Numbered from the stretch's first letter, positions 45,689 to 55,814 are shown. The stretch is DNA of 64,000 bases from Methanosarcina sp. MSH10X1 (GCF_004099695.1 NZ_SCHL01000005.1:186001-250000); one strand, 5' to 3'. The notes: a model not told the origin generated them from the letters alone. Translations and numbers: made by a program.

Positions 45689-46432
45689 CAATTTGTTCCC
45701 CCAAAGTCACAATCCTTATGTAAAAGAAGCTTGCCTGTCAAATTCACGGATGGAATGGCTCTCTGTCTCCTGTAGCAGGTCTGTGGAATGCCCCATTTCC
45801 TTTCCAGCTACTCGCATATGCGCCTGCTTTTATCCCGATACCAGTCTAATGCCTGTAGTCGTGATAATATACCGTCTGCATGCCGGAAGGCGGCAATTCG
45901 AGAATTTCGGTTAAGCACACGCCTAAGTGAAATAAACTCCGATATACTATAAAATGATTATTATAAAACTATGATTATATTCAGCTTATTTACACATGTA
46001 ACGGTAATGTATTAAAACCATATCTCTGCCTATTTTCATGAACCTGATGACTCAATTTGGTATAATTATTCAGAAACCGAGCACCGGTTACCGTAGGAAA
46101 GGGTATGCTTTACGCTACCATAGCCGGGCTTGCAAGTCGCATGAAGGACGAAACGGATAATAAAACAAGGGGCGAAGAAGGCGTTAAAACTTTTATAAAA
46201 TCCTTTCTTTCGACCATCTGGAGTATGACTACGGGTTTCATGGCTTTAGAGTAACCGCCAGACCTCCGAATTCAATCCACATCCTCTACCATCAGACCCC
46301 TATAAGTGACCCGACGAGGTCAGGAGGGGTTCTATACTCACGTTTTTCCTGAATCTTCAGATCTTCATTCCGATAAACACTTATTTATCCAATCGAGAAT
46401 CATTTTTACTCGGGGTTTTCGGAGGGGATTCT
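45689..46432. other. Intergenic region with one weak small frame
   Basis: About 740 nt. It must hold the promoter of the superoxide dismutase gene at its left end. A 49-codon plus-strand frame at 46105-46254 with GGAAAGGG touching its ATG is possible as a small protein but unrecognised. No other feature is seen. Confidence 0.4.
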
Positions 46433-46657
46433 TTGAGGGGAATTTTGTTGAGCAAAAGCACGGAAAATTTATACAGAGTTAAAATTGCTCTTCAGCTCAG
46501 TTTCATTGTCTGGGTCATGCTCATAATCTTCATGTTCTATGCTACGTTTGAGGCAACAATCCGAATGTACGGCACTTTTTTGTTACTATTCATGGTAGTT
46601 ATTTTCACTCCCTTCCTGCCGGACGGGGCAGGTTACGAGGAAGGAAAACCTGAGTAG
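46433..46657 (+). CDS. Small membrane protein with two segments
   Basis: The 74-residue protein has hydrophobic segments at about 18-40 (ALQLSFIVWVMLIIFMFY) and 47-63 (YGTFLLLFMVVIFTPFL), and a charged C-terminal tail. TTG 46433 is favoured because GGAGGGG lies 5 nt upstream. TTG 46448 is an alternative. The function is unknown, and it resembles small membrane proteins common in Methanosarcina. Confidence 0.65.
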   Translation: MRGILLSKSTENLYRVKIALQLSFIVWVMLIIFMFYATFEATIRMYGTFLLLFMVVIFTPFLPDGAGYEEGKPE

Positions 46658-46727
46658 TTGCAGGATAGAAAGTAAATCGGAATTTTTTCCTTTGATGCAG
46701 TAGCCATTAAAGATAGTTCTCAGAGTT

Positions 46728-47165
46728 TTACTTTTTTATAGAAATTCTCTCTATTATCTCAGCCGCAAAGAGGTACAGTCCTGCTGTGGCTGAGAGAACT
46801 AAAATTACCTGTACTGGCAAGGCTTGAAACCAGCAGGTGCTGCAAAAAGACTAGCGGTAAAACGAGAGCCAGGGCTACGATCAGCACGGTGCCGGTAGAA
46901 AATATCGATGGGCTGCTCCTGAAGAAGGGCTTTCTGCTTCGGATTACCAGGACTATAGAAGATGCCGAAATAAATGCCTGCATAAACCAGCCTGACCTGA
47001 ATTCTTTCGTGCTTTCCGGCAGAAAAAAGCGAAACCTGAAAGTCAAATAATCGGGTACCTGACTGATGAGGCAAAAGAATATTGTGAACTTGCGGATGAA
47101 ACTTTCATTATAGCTTTCGGGCCCTTCAACCATCTTCGGTCCACGTTAACCGTAGCTACGATCAT
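46728..47165 (-). pseudogene. Remnant of a cation-transporting P-type ATPase (C-terminal membrane region)
   Basis: The translation resembles the last membrane segments of Mg2+/Ca2+-type P-ATPases: a VATVNVD piece, then SFIRKFTIFFCLIS with DYLTF, then FRSGWFMQAFISASSIVLVIRSRKPFF, then LFAAPAGFKP and LPVQVILVLSATAGLYLF ending IERISIKK. These pieces lie in different frames, needing at least three frameshifts. All the catalytic domains are missing. It is therefore a decayed fragment, and its hydrophobic 124-codon frame should not be taken as an intact gene. Confidence 0.8.
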
Positions 47166-47235
47166 TTACGGTTTTCTTGATATTCTTTGTTCTCTCCTTT
47201 TCGTCTTCTAACGATCACTTTATTGCCTGCCTTTC

Positions 47236-48396
47236 TTACGCCCCCGCAACCCTGAGGATCGCAGCAAGTTCTTTTCCCTCACTTCCAATGGTTGAGAGTT
47301 CACTGGAGATTTCCGACTTCTCAAGGTATTTCTCAGTCCTGAACCCTCCGGGCTCTTCAATTTTTATTGTAATTTCTCCTTCGGTATATCCTCTTTGAAG
47401 GCATTCCGTTACCAGTTCTCCATATATTGAAGCGATGAGCTTCAGGCAGTCAAAGATTTTATTCTCCTCGATTGCATTTTTCCCGTCAATTGTTATACGC
47501 CTGAGCCTTTCCGACCCCACGGACTCCGTGAAGAACTCTTTTAGCTTTACTATGAATGCATCGACCGAGTCTTTATTTAAGGCAGCGGCCAGCTCCGGAT
47601 CTCCTGTAAGCTCGTAGTCCCTGTGGATAATGAGAAAAGCCTTATCATCCGATGAGATAATGAACCTGTTTTCCGGATCCCTGTCTTCGAGTACAGCTCG
47701 CAGGTTATCTCCCTCATACTCAATATTCGTTATATGGAAATCGGATACATCGACGCTCTTTACCTTTTTCTCCCTGGACAGGATTCCGCTCTTTGACCAG
47801 ACCGGCAAAGACAGGTTTTGCAGATCTTTTACCTTCCGGGTGTCCTGTGTAAAAAGAAGTTCGAACTCATACTGCATGGTGTCAATGAAACCGACATGTT
47901 TTCCCCTCAGTATCCTGTCCTCTATGTAAGCATAATATGTATTTTGAGCTCCGTAGACACTGCCTTCATAAAACGGACCGAGCGTTGAGAGTATTCTTGT
48001 ATAAAGCTGCTGCGTTTCCATAAGGTCCAGTTTATTCTCCCTGTCGAGCTCTGCGAGTTTTTCGTTTTTCTTTGCCAGCGCCACATTTGAGGAGGTCTCA
48101 AGGGTTCTTTCCCTGACCTCAAGAATCTCAACTGCATTTACTCCGACTGTGCGGCTTTCAATGTAATCCCTGATATCTTTCTCAAACCTTTCGACTTCCT
48201 GAATCTGTTTTTCGAAAATTGAAAGCTTTTGTCGGTTCTCGTTTTTTATTGCAATAGCAGATTTTTCCAGAGGTATTACTTCCTTTGAAATCCTTATAAA
48301 ATCCTGCAAGTCCTGAATAAAATCTCTCTGGACAGGAAAATCCGTAGAATCCTGAAAAGTGTACCGAATCTTAAGCCCCCCATGCCTTCCGTGCAA
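47236..48396 (-). CDS. Unknown protein with coiled-coil N-terminal half
   Basis: The protein has up to 386 residues. About residues 40-135 are heptad-rich (KQIQEVERFEKDIRDYIES; KKNEKLAELDRENKLDLME). The second half is globular and may be beta/alpha. No signal peptide is present. I do not recognise a family. The start is uncertain. TTG 48396 has no SD, while GGGGGG at about 48375-48380 is followed after about 6 nt by ATT CGG TAC (48369), which would be a non-standard start nine codons later. It converges with no neighbour. The P-ATPase remnant lies downstream. Confidence 0.7.
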   Translation of the reverse strand: MHGRHGGLKIRYTFQDSTDFPVQRDFIQDLQDFIRISKEVIPLEKSAIAIKNENRQKLSIFEKQIQEVERFEKDIRDYIESRTVGVNAVEILEVRERTLETSSNVALAKKNEKLAELDRENKLDLMETQQLYTRILSTLGPFYEGSVYGAQNTYYAYIEDRILRGKHVGFIDTMQYEFELLFTQDTRKVKDLQNLSLPVWSKSGILSREKKVKSVDVSDFHITNIEYEGDNLRAVLEDRDPENRFIISSDDKAFLIIHRDYELTGDPELAAALNKDSVDAFIVKLKEFFTESVGSERLRRITIDGKNAIEENKIFDCLKLIASIYGELVTECLQRGYTEGEITIKIEEPGGFRTEKYLEKSEISSELSTIGSEGKELAAILRVAGA

Positions 48397-49400
48397 AAAT
48401 CGTTTTTATTTATATTATGCTTTTTCCGGACTTTAAGCTTGTGAGTTTAAATTTTGAAAGGTTTAGTGCAGCTTCTCTAGTTCACAAGTTTAAAGGCCAC
48501 AGAAACAAAGGCCATAGAAACCACTATCATAGTGAGACCCATGTTTCGTAGATCCTTTATCTATAACTCAGACTCATATTTTGTAGATCCTTAACTCTAA
48601 CTGTACACTCTCTGGAAACCACACGAACTATAGAATTTTGCATCCTCAACCTGATTTTTTAAAACCCTTGCCTTCTTATCCCTTTATAAAGCTGGCGAAA
48701 ATATCGGCTTTTCGAACTTTAACAGTATAAATAATTTCTATGAAAAACTTTCGAATACTCTTTTAATAATGTCCAAAAACTGTATAAATTTAATTATTCT
48801 ATTCTGTCAGAAAGATTTATATCAGTTACTGTGCAATCTTAGCTATATTATCGCCATATGATAATATACGGAGATATGTGCCCTGAATTAAGATCAAATG
48901 CTTACAGCAGGTGAAATTTTGGCTTAAAATAAATTTACGCCTTGCGATGACAGGTACATACCTCATGTTCAGGGCTGATGCCCAGCACTGACGACAAAAC
49001 GGGATTAATTAATTGTCTCCCTGATCACAAGCAAAAGCCTGTAAGGCTGCCACTTGCCGCATCAGGATTAATGTTACCCCACTTCTACCAAAAACGATTA
49101 CGGAGAAGCGTTGGGTGTCTTGTCAACCGAACAGGTAGAAACGAACAATACTAATTTATCATACAGAGGGGGTTGGGTTGAGAAAATAGGGGTAAACTAT
49201 AAGCTGCAATTGCCAAACAGCCTTAATTTATTTTGTACTTGAGTCTCCCACTAACTCAATTTTAATATACTGTTTGGTGAAGATGTTTTAATAGCTAAGA
49301 TCTGCTATATCTTTCAACTTAAAAATTTTATTTAAAAATAAATAATATTCAATGTTTAATCTGGAACAACATGGATATTTGCGGAATCTAGGTGTAAAAT
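48397..49400. other. Gene-free region, divergent promoter and long surface-gene leader
   Basis: About 1 kb between divergent genes. Several TATA-like words occur, for example near 48808-48815. A long 5' untranslated region for the surface-protein gene is likely, as is usual for S-layer-type genes. An open stretch around 49023-49130 has no start. No RNA gene is recognised. Confidence 0.4.
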
Positions 49401-52400
49401 ATGAAACAAAAATTGATACTATTTAGTGCACTGCTAATTATATCTCTTTTAATAGGGGCAGCAAGTGCAGCTGAAAGTGACACAGAGGTTAATGTCACAT
49501 ACAGTGAAACCGATGTATTACCGGGAGATATTGTAAATATCGCCGTCGATTTTAATACATCTGTTAATCACACCACTATATCGATCGCTAACAGCACCAG
49601 TCTTTTAGTGAATAATGATACAATGAACCCACTGGATGGTGAGGATAACTCCTTTGATTATAACTATACCATTCCAATGGACATAATAAGTGGTCCTCTG
49701 GCTGTAGACATCGATGCATTCGATGAAAATAATAGTCTGCTGCTGAACGGTGAACCTGCACAGGACAGTAGTGCATTTGAGTTTGGTATTGGTGACTACT
49801 TAAGCATTGAAATCACAAAAAATGTAACCGGTCCTTTTATTCCGGGAAAAACTGTGAATATCACCGCCAATTTCAGTAAGCCTGTTGATCACGCCAATAT
49901 ATCGATTGCTGACAGTGGTTTACCCAAAGCCAGTAATGCAAACATGGTAGGCACTAGTCCGGTGACTGATGCTGAGATGGATCCAATAAGTGACGATGGT
50001 AAACTCTTTGGTTATGACTATCCGATTCCTCAGGATGTAAGTGGTCCTTTGGACATAGGCGTCTCTGGCTTTGACGATCTCGGAAATTTGCTGGGTGACG
50101 AATCCTTCCCTGGCGAAATTGATTTTGATCCGAGCTTTGACTACCAGAGTCCACAATTTACACTGGTTAAACCAGAGTCAAATTTCGCCAATAAGAGCTG
50201 TGTGAAGTTCAATTTCAGCGCTTCCGATGACAGTTCTAAGAATATTGCCTACGCTTTGGAGCTCAATGGTGTCCAGAAAGCTAACGGGGTTATGACATCC
50301 GGCTCATATAAACAACTTGAGCTTGATCTGGCTGACGGCCAATATACATGGGAAGTCAAACTGAGGGACGAACAAGGAAACACAGGTGGGAGTGGTCTCA
50401 CAACTCTGTATGTGGACACAAAATGCCCAAGTGTAAAACTTGTTTCTCCTGCAGACTGCTACAAAGAGGTAATCGGTCCTGAAACTAAATTCAACTTCAT
50501 CTGTGAAGATGCTTTAGCTACTCAATATAAAGATGATCTTAGCCTCAAATACACACTGTTCATAGATGGAAAACCTGCCGGAGAATATGATCAAATTCCT
50601 GGCTATATTCCTGGATATGACTATGAGGATGGTTCTGGAGAAATTCCCTGGAATGAAGTATTCCCAGATGGTATTTCCTGGGAGGAATTATTCCCTGGTA
50701 TGCCCTGGGAGGAAATAATATTCCCTGGTATTCCTGAGAGTGGTATTCCTGAGAGTGGTATTCCTGAGAGCGGTATTCCTGAAGACTTTTTGGATGATCT
50801 GTTCCCAGAAGATGTAATTTCCGGGGATGCTGGGTCTGGAGAGTCAGTAATCAAGGAGATTGAGCTTGCAGATGGCGCTCACAACTGGTCGGTTGAAGTT
50901 GAGGACGGAGCCGGAAACAAAGCTAAAAGCGAAGTCAGGAAATTCTATGTAAGCCTTGATGGACTTGCAGTTACTCTCTTGACTCCTGATGGAGGATTCG
51001 TTACTTCAAATCCGACCTTTAAATTCGAGGTTGATGGGAAGAATGGAGAAGGGACAGGACTGCCTTTCCACTACAAGCTTCTTATTAACAACACACAGGT
51101 AGATGCAAACTGCGACGGTAAACCAGATAATACGGTTTGTTGTGAAGGAGGAGCTTGCGACGAGTGCGATTTCCTTGTTGGTGAAGACAACTATTCAGTA
51201 AAAGCGTCTGTGAAAGACGGGCAGCAGGTATCCTGGACGGTACTTATTACTGACTGTACAAGCGGCAGAACTTACCAGCCTGATGTGAAGTATTTCTCTG
51301 TTGACAGCAAGTGCCCGGCTGCTGTGGCAAACCTGAAGGTTGAAGATGCATTTGGTCTTACTGATTGGATCTCTGTGAGAGATAATCCTGGCCTGATGGT
51401 TAGCTGGAATGCAAGTACAGAAACAGATCTTGACTCCGACGAGCCATATGAAGTCTATATCAGCACATCTAAGCCAAACTGCATTGAGGATATGAAAAAG
51501 GTAATCATAGACGGGTCAGAGACTCACACAGATGGTACAGACACTCCAAATCAGAAATTAGAGAGTTCAGCAGATAAGAGTGTGTGGGATCTATGTATTG
51601 AAGCAGTCGAAGGAAAGGACCTGGTCTACGGAAAGGACTACTGGGTAGTTGTTGTTTCTCGCGATGAGGCTGGCAACTATAACCCTGCCTTTGCCATGTG
51701 CGGTCCTGTACAGACATATGAAGATATGAGTATCACGCTCGAACAGGGCTGGAACCTCAAGTCCGTGTCTAAGAAACTTGTTGATTCGAAGTCATGTCCT
51801 GAAGATGTCTTTGGCAATGGCAGCACAGTCCTCTACTGGGATGGTTCATGCTGGCAGTTCCCCAAGACCATTGAACCGTGCAAAGGTTACTGGGTCTACG
51901 CTAAAGAGCCTCTCATGACCAATGTCAAGTTCAAGGGAATGTCTTCTGAAGGCGCTAACCCTGATGTGCCAGCTTCTCTGACTCTGACTCGTGGATGGCA
52001 CATGATAGGGCACACCTCTTCATACTTCGCACCCTGGTCAACAGCTCTGGCTTCGCTTAACGAATTCAATACCGATGATGCTAAAAACTACAAGTTTTCC
52101 AACCTCATCACTTATCAAAATAATGAGGGTTGGGGCGGCATAATCCCCGGTATAGTCGTTGAAAACGGAGTTGCCAAGTACATTGGTGAATCTGACCCCA
52201 GGGCAGTTGGAGCACTTGAAACCGATAACTGTATGGTTCCCGGACAGGGCTACTGGATCTTCATGAAAAATGAAGGTACCTACGCATCTATCGAAAACTC
52301 ATACAAACCGAATGTAGGCCAGGATCCTGGAGAGGGCGGCTTTAATCCGTTTGATCCATCTACCTGGCCAGAAGGCTTTGACCTGAATGATTCGTCTACG

Positions 52401-52451
52401 TGGCCAGAAGGCTTTAATATGACGGACCCATCCACATGGGGATTCCTCTAA
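49401..52451 (+). CDS. Large secreted surface protein
   Basis: The protein has 1016 residues. Signal peptide about 1-23 (LILFSALLIISLLIGAASA). Two related beta domains follow (about 28-130 and 131-245), each with a DIVNI- or TVNI-type strand and H-x-x-I-S-I-A. Ig/cadherin-like beta domains come next, one interrupted by a GIPESGIPES repeat near 455-480. Near 775-1000 are two GWNL/GWHM...GYWV domains typical of Methanosarcina surface proteins. The C-terminus repeats W-P-E-G-F and lacks a membrane segment, so it is not anchored by a C-terminal helix. N-glycosylation sequons are common. It leads a run of three surface genes. Confidence 0.85.
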   Translation: MKQKLILFSALLIISLLIGAASAAESDTEVNVTYSETDVLPGDIVNIAVDFNTSVNHTTISIANSTSLLVNNDTMNPLDGEDNSFDYNYTIPMDIISGPLAVDIDAFDENNSLLLNGEPAQDSSAFEFGIGDYLSIEITKNVTGPFIPGKTVNITANFSKPVDHANISIADSGLPKASNANMVGTSPVTDAEMDPISDDGKLFGYDYPIPQDVSGPLDIGVSGFDDLGNLLGDESFPGEIDFDPSFDYQSPQFTLVKPESNFANKSCVKFNFSASDDSSKNIAYALELNGVQKANGVMTSGSYKQLELDLADGQYTWEVKLRDEQGNTGGSGLTTLYVDTKCPSVKLVSPADCYKEVIGPETKFNFICEDALATQYKDDLSLKYTLFIDGKPAGEYDQIPGYIPGYDYEDGSGEIPWNEVFPDGISWEELFPGMPWEEIIFPGIPESGIPESGIPESGIPEDFLDDLFPEDVISGDAGSGESVIKEIELADGAHNWSVEVEDGAGNKAKSEVRKFYVSLDGLAVTLLTPDGGFVTSNPTFKFEVDGKNGEGTGLPFHYKLLINNTQVDANCDGKPDNTVCCEGGACDECDFLVGEDNYSVKASVKDGQQVSWTVLITDCTSGRTYQPDVKYFSVDSKCPAAVANLKVEDAFGLTDWISVRDNPGLMVSWNASTETDLDSDEPYEVYISTSKPNCIEDMKKVIIDGSETHTDGTDTPNQKLESSADKSVWDLCIEAVEGKDLVYGKDYWVVVVSRDEAGNYNPAFAMCGPVQTYEDMSITLEQGWNLKSVSKKLVDSKSCPEDVFGNGSTVLYWDGSCWQFPKTIEPCKGYWVYAKEPLMTNVKFKGMSSEGANPDVPASLTLTRGWHMIGHTSSYFAPWSTALASLNEFNTDDAKNYKFSNLITYQNNEGWGGIIPGIVVENGVAKYIGESDPRAVGALETDNCMVPGQGYWIFMKNEGTYASIENSYKPNVGQDPGEGGFNPFDPSTWPEGFDLNDSSTWPEGFNMTDPSTWGFL

Positions 52452-52479
52452 GTGGGTGTAATTTCAGAACAACTGACTG

Positions 52480-52509
52480 TTCAGCCTTTTCAGGCTGAAT
52501 GGTTTTTTT
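52480..52509 (+). terminator. Intrinsic-type terminator after the large surface-protein gene
   Basis: Stem TTCAGCC / GGCTGAA with a 6-nt loop is followed by seven T within 4 nt. It lies 28 nt after the stop codon and 35 nt before the next start, so it can reduce read-through to the next surface gene. Confidence 0.75.
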
Positions 52510-52544
52510 CTTTTTGTTGTCCGCGTAATAATTGGAGGTCTATA

Positions 52545-53321
52545 ATGGTTAAAAAATTAAAAAATGGCCTGTCAGGAGTATCCATAATGCTACTGTTTTT
52601 CCTGGTTTTTTCCCAGGGGTGTATGGCAGCAGCGGATGTTCCTCCCTCCCCCCCGATGCTTCCGATGACAGTAACAGGGGTAGCTCTCATTAACGGCACG
52701 CCTGCTCCCGACGGGACTGTCGTTGCAGCTTATCTTAATGAAAAGGAATATCTTGCAGATACTTCCTCTGGAAATTACTCCCTCTTTATTCCTGGTACTG
52801 CTGACGATGTAGGAAAACCGGTTACTTTTAAGGTGGACGGAAAAGCTGCTTCAAGCAGTGTTGCCTGGGAATCCGGCGGTATGGTTACCCTCGAACTGCC
52901 TGATGGTAAGGTGATTTATCCCGAGATTGTTAAAAGTAATTTAAATACCGATTCAAATACCAATTCAAACGGTAATTCAGATACCAATTCAAATACCAAT
53001 TCGAATACCAATTCAAACGGTAATTCAAATACCAATTCAAACTTAAAAACAGGTTCAGAACCTTTGACAGAAAATAAAGAACAGGGAGTCTCAGCAGAAG
53101 GTTCCAATGCTGACGTCATTGAAAGTTCAGTCCTTGAGCCAAATATGACAGCTTTGAAAAATACGAGCGCAAACTCCGAAGATAAACAGGCAGCAGAATC
53201 TTCCGAAAGTTCCCTTACACCAGAAAGTGCTCCAGGTTTCCTTATTGTCTATGCGGTTGCAGGCATACTTCTGCTCGCTTTTGGATCCGATTTCGGGAGG
53301 GGATCCAGAAAGAATCCCTGA
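52545..53321 (+). CDS. Secreted surface protein with NSNT linker and C-terminal sorting tail
   Basis: The 258-residue protein starts at ATG 52545, 5 nt after GGAGGTC. The longer frame from 52452 crosses the terminator. A signal peptide (about 1-28) ends near FSQGCMAAA and may carry a lipobox. One carboxypeptidase-regulatory-like beta domain (about 40-125, GTPAPDGTVVAAYLN) is followed by a Asn/Ser/Thr-rich linker with N-T-N-S-N units (about 130-165). The C-terminus has APGF, a hydrophobic helix and RGSRK, like PGF-CTERM signals processed by archaeosortase A. It is expected to be displayed at the cell surface. Confidence 0.82.
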   Translation: MVKKLKNGLSGVSIMLLFFLVFSQGCMAAADVPPSPPMLPMTVTGVALINGTPAPDGTVVAAYLNEKEYLADTSSGNYSLFIPGTADDVGKPVTFKVDGKAASSSVAWESGGMVTLELPDGKVIYPEIVKSNLNTDSNTNSNGNSDTNSNTNSNTNSNGNSNTNSNLKTGSEPLTENKEQGVSAEGSNADVIESSVLEPNMTALKNTSANSEDKQAAESSESSLTPESAPGFLIVYAVAGILLLAFGSDFGRGSRKNP

Positions 53322-53324
53322 AGG

Positions 53325-53341
53325 ACTTTTTCAAAAAAAGT
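53325..53341. repeat. Solo copy of the array hairpin actttttcaaaaaaagt
   Basis: This 17-nt inverted repeat is the same as the second hairpin of the arrays at 19.4-20.0 kb and 41.1-41.5 kb. It follows a stop codon by 3 nt and precedes the next gene by about 35 nt, which supports a role at transcript ends. Confidence 0.6.
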
Positions 53342-53376
53342 TTGCATAATTTATAACAAAATTTCAAGGTGACATG

Positions 53377-55239
53377 ATGACGATCAAGGACAAAAAGTTA
53401 AAAGTTTTATCATGCCTGGTTATTCTGCTACTGGGCATGTCCCTTGTTCCGGCTGCATCTGCCAATAGCGCTTCCTCTACTATTCCTTCTATCCCCAACG
53501 CGTTTGGAGGAAATCTGAAAGGAGATGCTGCAAATGCAGGTTCCGGACTTATAATCTCTGCGTATATGGATTCAAAGCTCGTTGGCTCGAACACTCTTGA
53601 CGGAGATGGAAAGTACCAGGTAGCAGTTGACGGTACGGAGCAAGATAACGGAAAAGCGATAACCTTTAAGCTGGCAGGTGTTCCATCACAACCGGTTTCA
53701 GTGACCTACAAGCATGGAGCTGCGCCAGTGGAAGTTGACCTGACTTTCTATGGAGACTTTGTACCCCCGATTATAGAAAGTTTATCTACATCCCCCAAAT
53801 TCATCCTGAATGACGGAAAGGATTTTTCAGCCGTCAGGGCGAAGGTTGTAGGTCAGCCCTCCGGAGCACCATCAGTGACTATCGACCTTACCCCCATAGG
53901 ACAGGGCGTTACCTCACTGAAATTAGGGGATGGAGGTCTCTATTCCTGTGATATAAAGAGTACTGTACCAGGAAAGTTCAAATTCGTATTTACGGCTGCG
54001 AACCCCTCGGGAAGCAGTGTTATGGATGCTGAAAGCATTTCTATCACCATACTGAGTGATAGTCAACTCGCATCAGAGCTGGGAGGCGCTGATGGTGTCT
54101 TCTCTCCTGAGGAAATTAAGAATCTCGTAAGTAATAACGATGTGTCCAGCGGGATTAAGTATAAAGTTCTGAGTGCATATTTTGCCGATGCTTTATATAA
54201 TGCCCCGGCTTCTGCATACAGTGCGGGAAGGACCCTCCCTTCGCCGGTCATTCCCGGTCAGGAGTTCCAGGTAAAAGTCAATGCTAAGTACGATGCTGCA
54301 GGTCAGATCCTTGAGAAGCTTCCTGCCGGCTTTACATTTGTTAGATCTACCCTGCCGGAAAAAGCTGTAAATGTAAACGGCGATGAGGTTTCTTTCCTGC
54401 TCATGGGTGAAACAAGCTTTAGTTACACCCTGAAAGCTCCGACATCAGCCGGTGATTATAAAATTACGGGGCTTTTAAGAGATATCAACAAAGCTGAGTC
54501 CTCTGTCACTCCTGCCGATTGCTCCATTAGTGTTAAGCAACCTCCCAATGGAGGAGGCGGTTCAGGCGGTTCAGGCGGTTCAGGTGGCGGTGGAGCAGGT
54601 GCTTCCCAGGAGCCCCAGAGCAATGTTGAGGCTAAAGAGCTGTCCCAGAAATCCGTTACCGCGGGCAAGCACATAAAGTTCGATTTCCCAAAAGGTGCAA
54701 CATGCATAAGATACGTGGAATTCGATTCCAAGAAGACCCTTGGAAAAGTTACTACTATTGCCGAAATGCTGAAGGGTCAGTCCAAGCTGGTTTCCAGCCT
54801 GCCTGAAGGTAAGGTCTATAAGAATGTTAACATCTGGGTAGGTTCAGGAGGAATCGCAAACTCCAATAATCTCGAAAATGCTGTTATCGGCTTCAGAGTC
54901 GAGAAGGCATGGCTCGAGGAATGCGGAGCTGATGAATCCTCTCTGGCTCTCTGGAACTACAATAAGACCTGGAGCAGGCTTGAAACCAAAAAGGTTGGCG
55001 AAGACAGCACTTATGTCTTCTTCGATGCCAAGACTCCTGGCTTCGGCTGCTTCACAATTGTAGTGCCCGGTGAGAAGATAGAAATAGAACCTATCGAAGA
55101 TACCAACTCTCCCACCTCTGAGAATGACACAAATACTGCTGAGGATCAAGAGAAGCCCTCTAAGTCGAGAATTCCAGGCTTTGAGTCTACAATAGCCGTC
55201 GGAGTCCTTGGAGCTGTGTATCTTCTGAGAAGGAAGTAA
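53377..55239 (+). CDS. PGF-pre-PGF domain surface protein with PGF-CTERM tail
   Basis: The 620-residue protein starts at the second of two ATGs, 4 nt after AAGGTGA. Signal peptide about 1-30. A carboxypeptidase-regulatory-like beta domain follows (GDAANAGSGLIISAYMDSK), then Ig-like parts, then a Gly/Ser linker near 390-410. A PGF-pre-PGF domain (about 420-570, KTPGFGCFTIVV) precedes a Pro/Asn/Thr-rich linker. The end is IPGFESTIAVGVLGAVYLL-RRK, a clear PGF-CTERM signal for archaeosortase A cleavage and lipid attachment. It probably belongs to the same surface assembly as the two preceding genes. Confidence 0.9.
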   Translation: MTIKDKKLKVLSCLVILLLGMSLVPAASANSASSTIPSIPNAFGGNLKGDAANAGSGLIISAYMDSKLVGSNTLDGDGKYQVAVDGTEQDNGKAITFKLAGVPSQPVSVTYKHGAAPVEVDLTFYGDFVPPIIESLSTSPKFILNDGKDFSAVRAKVVGQPSGAPSVTIDLTPIGQGVTSLKLGDGGLYSCDIKSTVPGKFKFVFTAANPSGSSVMDAESISITILSDSQLASELGGADGVFSPEEIKNLVSNNDVSSGIKYKVLSAYFADALYNAPASAYSAGRTLPSPVIPGQEFQVKVNAKYDAAGQILEKLPAGFTFVRSTLPEKAVNVNGDEVSFLLMGETSFSYTLKAPTSAGDYKITGLLRDINKAESSVTPADCSISVKQPPNGGGGSGGSGGSGGGGAGASQEPQSNVEAKELSQKSVTAGKHIKFDFPKGATCIRYVEFDSKKTLGKVTTIAEMLKGQSKLVSSLPEGKVYKNVNIWVGSGGIANSNNLENAVIGFRVEKAWLEECGADESSLALWNYNKTWSRLETKKVGEDSTYVFFDAKTPGFGCFTIVVPGEKIEIEPIEDTNSPTSENDTNTAEDQEKPSKSRIPGFESTIAVGVLGAVYLLRRK

Positions 55240-55536
55240 AAAGTATCGAACTAGAACCAAATTTCAATTAAAGCAGCCTTAAAGCTGCTTTTCTTCCTTT
55301 TCTACCTGCTTTTTTATCCTGCTCTTCAGCAATCTCCAGTTTTTTCAAATACATCTCCTCTGGAATATTCATAATTGAAGTGACAATCGAAAATAAGAAA
55401 AACTTAGAATAGATATATTCATCCAAAATTTTAAAATTAGTTTATTCAGGTATAGAAAATAGTTTCTTCTACCTAAAAATCGCCCTCTTGAGCAAAGCGA
55501 AAAGGGCCCCGTGCTCCCGACGCGGAATTCGGGTTA
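55240..55536. other. Intergenic region before tRNA-Gly
   Basis: AT-rich, no gene. An aaagcagccttaaagctgctttt inverted repeat right after the surface gene (about 55270-55292), followed by short T runs, may end its transcript. Confidence 0.55.
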
Positions 55537-55608
55537 TACATCAGCCGGGATTCGAACCCGGGTTCGAGCGTTGGCAACGCCCGGTGATGACCGCTACACT
55601 ACTGATGT
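55537..55608 (-). tRNA. tRNA-Gly (anticodon GCC)
   Basis: The cloverleaf folds by hand: acceptor ACATCAG/CTGATGT, discriminator A, anticodon stem GGGCG/CGCTC around TTGCCAA, with the anticodon read from 55573-55575, and T arm CCGGG/CCCGG with TTCGAAT. The first acceptor pair is A-U instead of the usual G-C of tRNA-Gly. No intron, and CCA is not encoded. Confidence 0.92.
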
Positions 55609-55814
55609 TCGAAGTTTACAGGACGTCCTGCCGCTTTTTTAGAGTATATATTTTTTCGTTAATTAAGTTGACCCCTGATAGAATTTCGGGGCATGTGTTT
55701 TATATTATCAAGCCGGTATAGTCTGACATCCCTTATGTTCCTGGCGGCATGTATTAATTTAATGTTTTAATTCGGGCTTTTTACTTTATTATTGAATTTT
55801 TTGAGTGATGGATT

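Noticed and set aside
46759-47133. 124-codon membrane-protein frame
   Set aside because: It is part of a frameshifted P-type ATPase remnant, annotated as a pseudogene.
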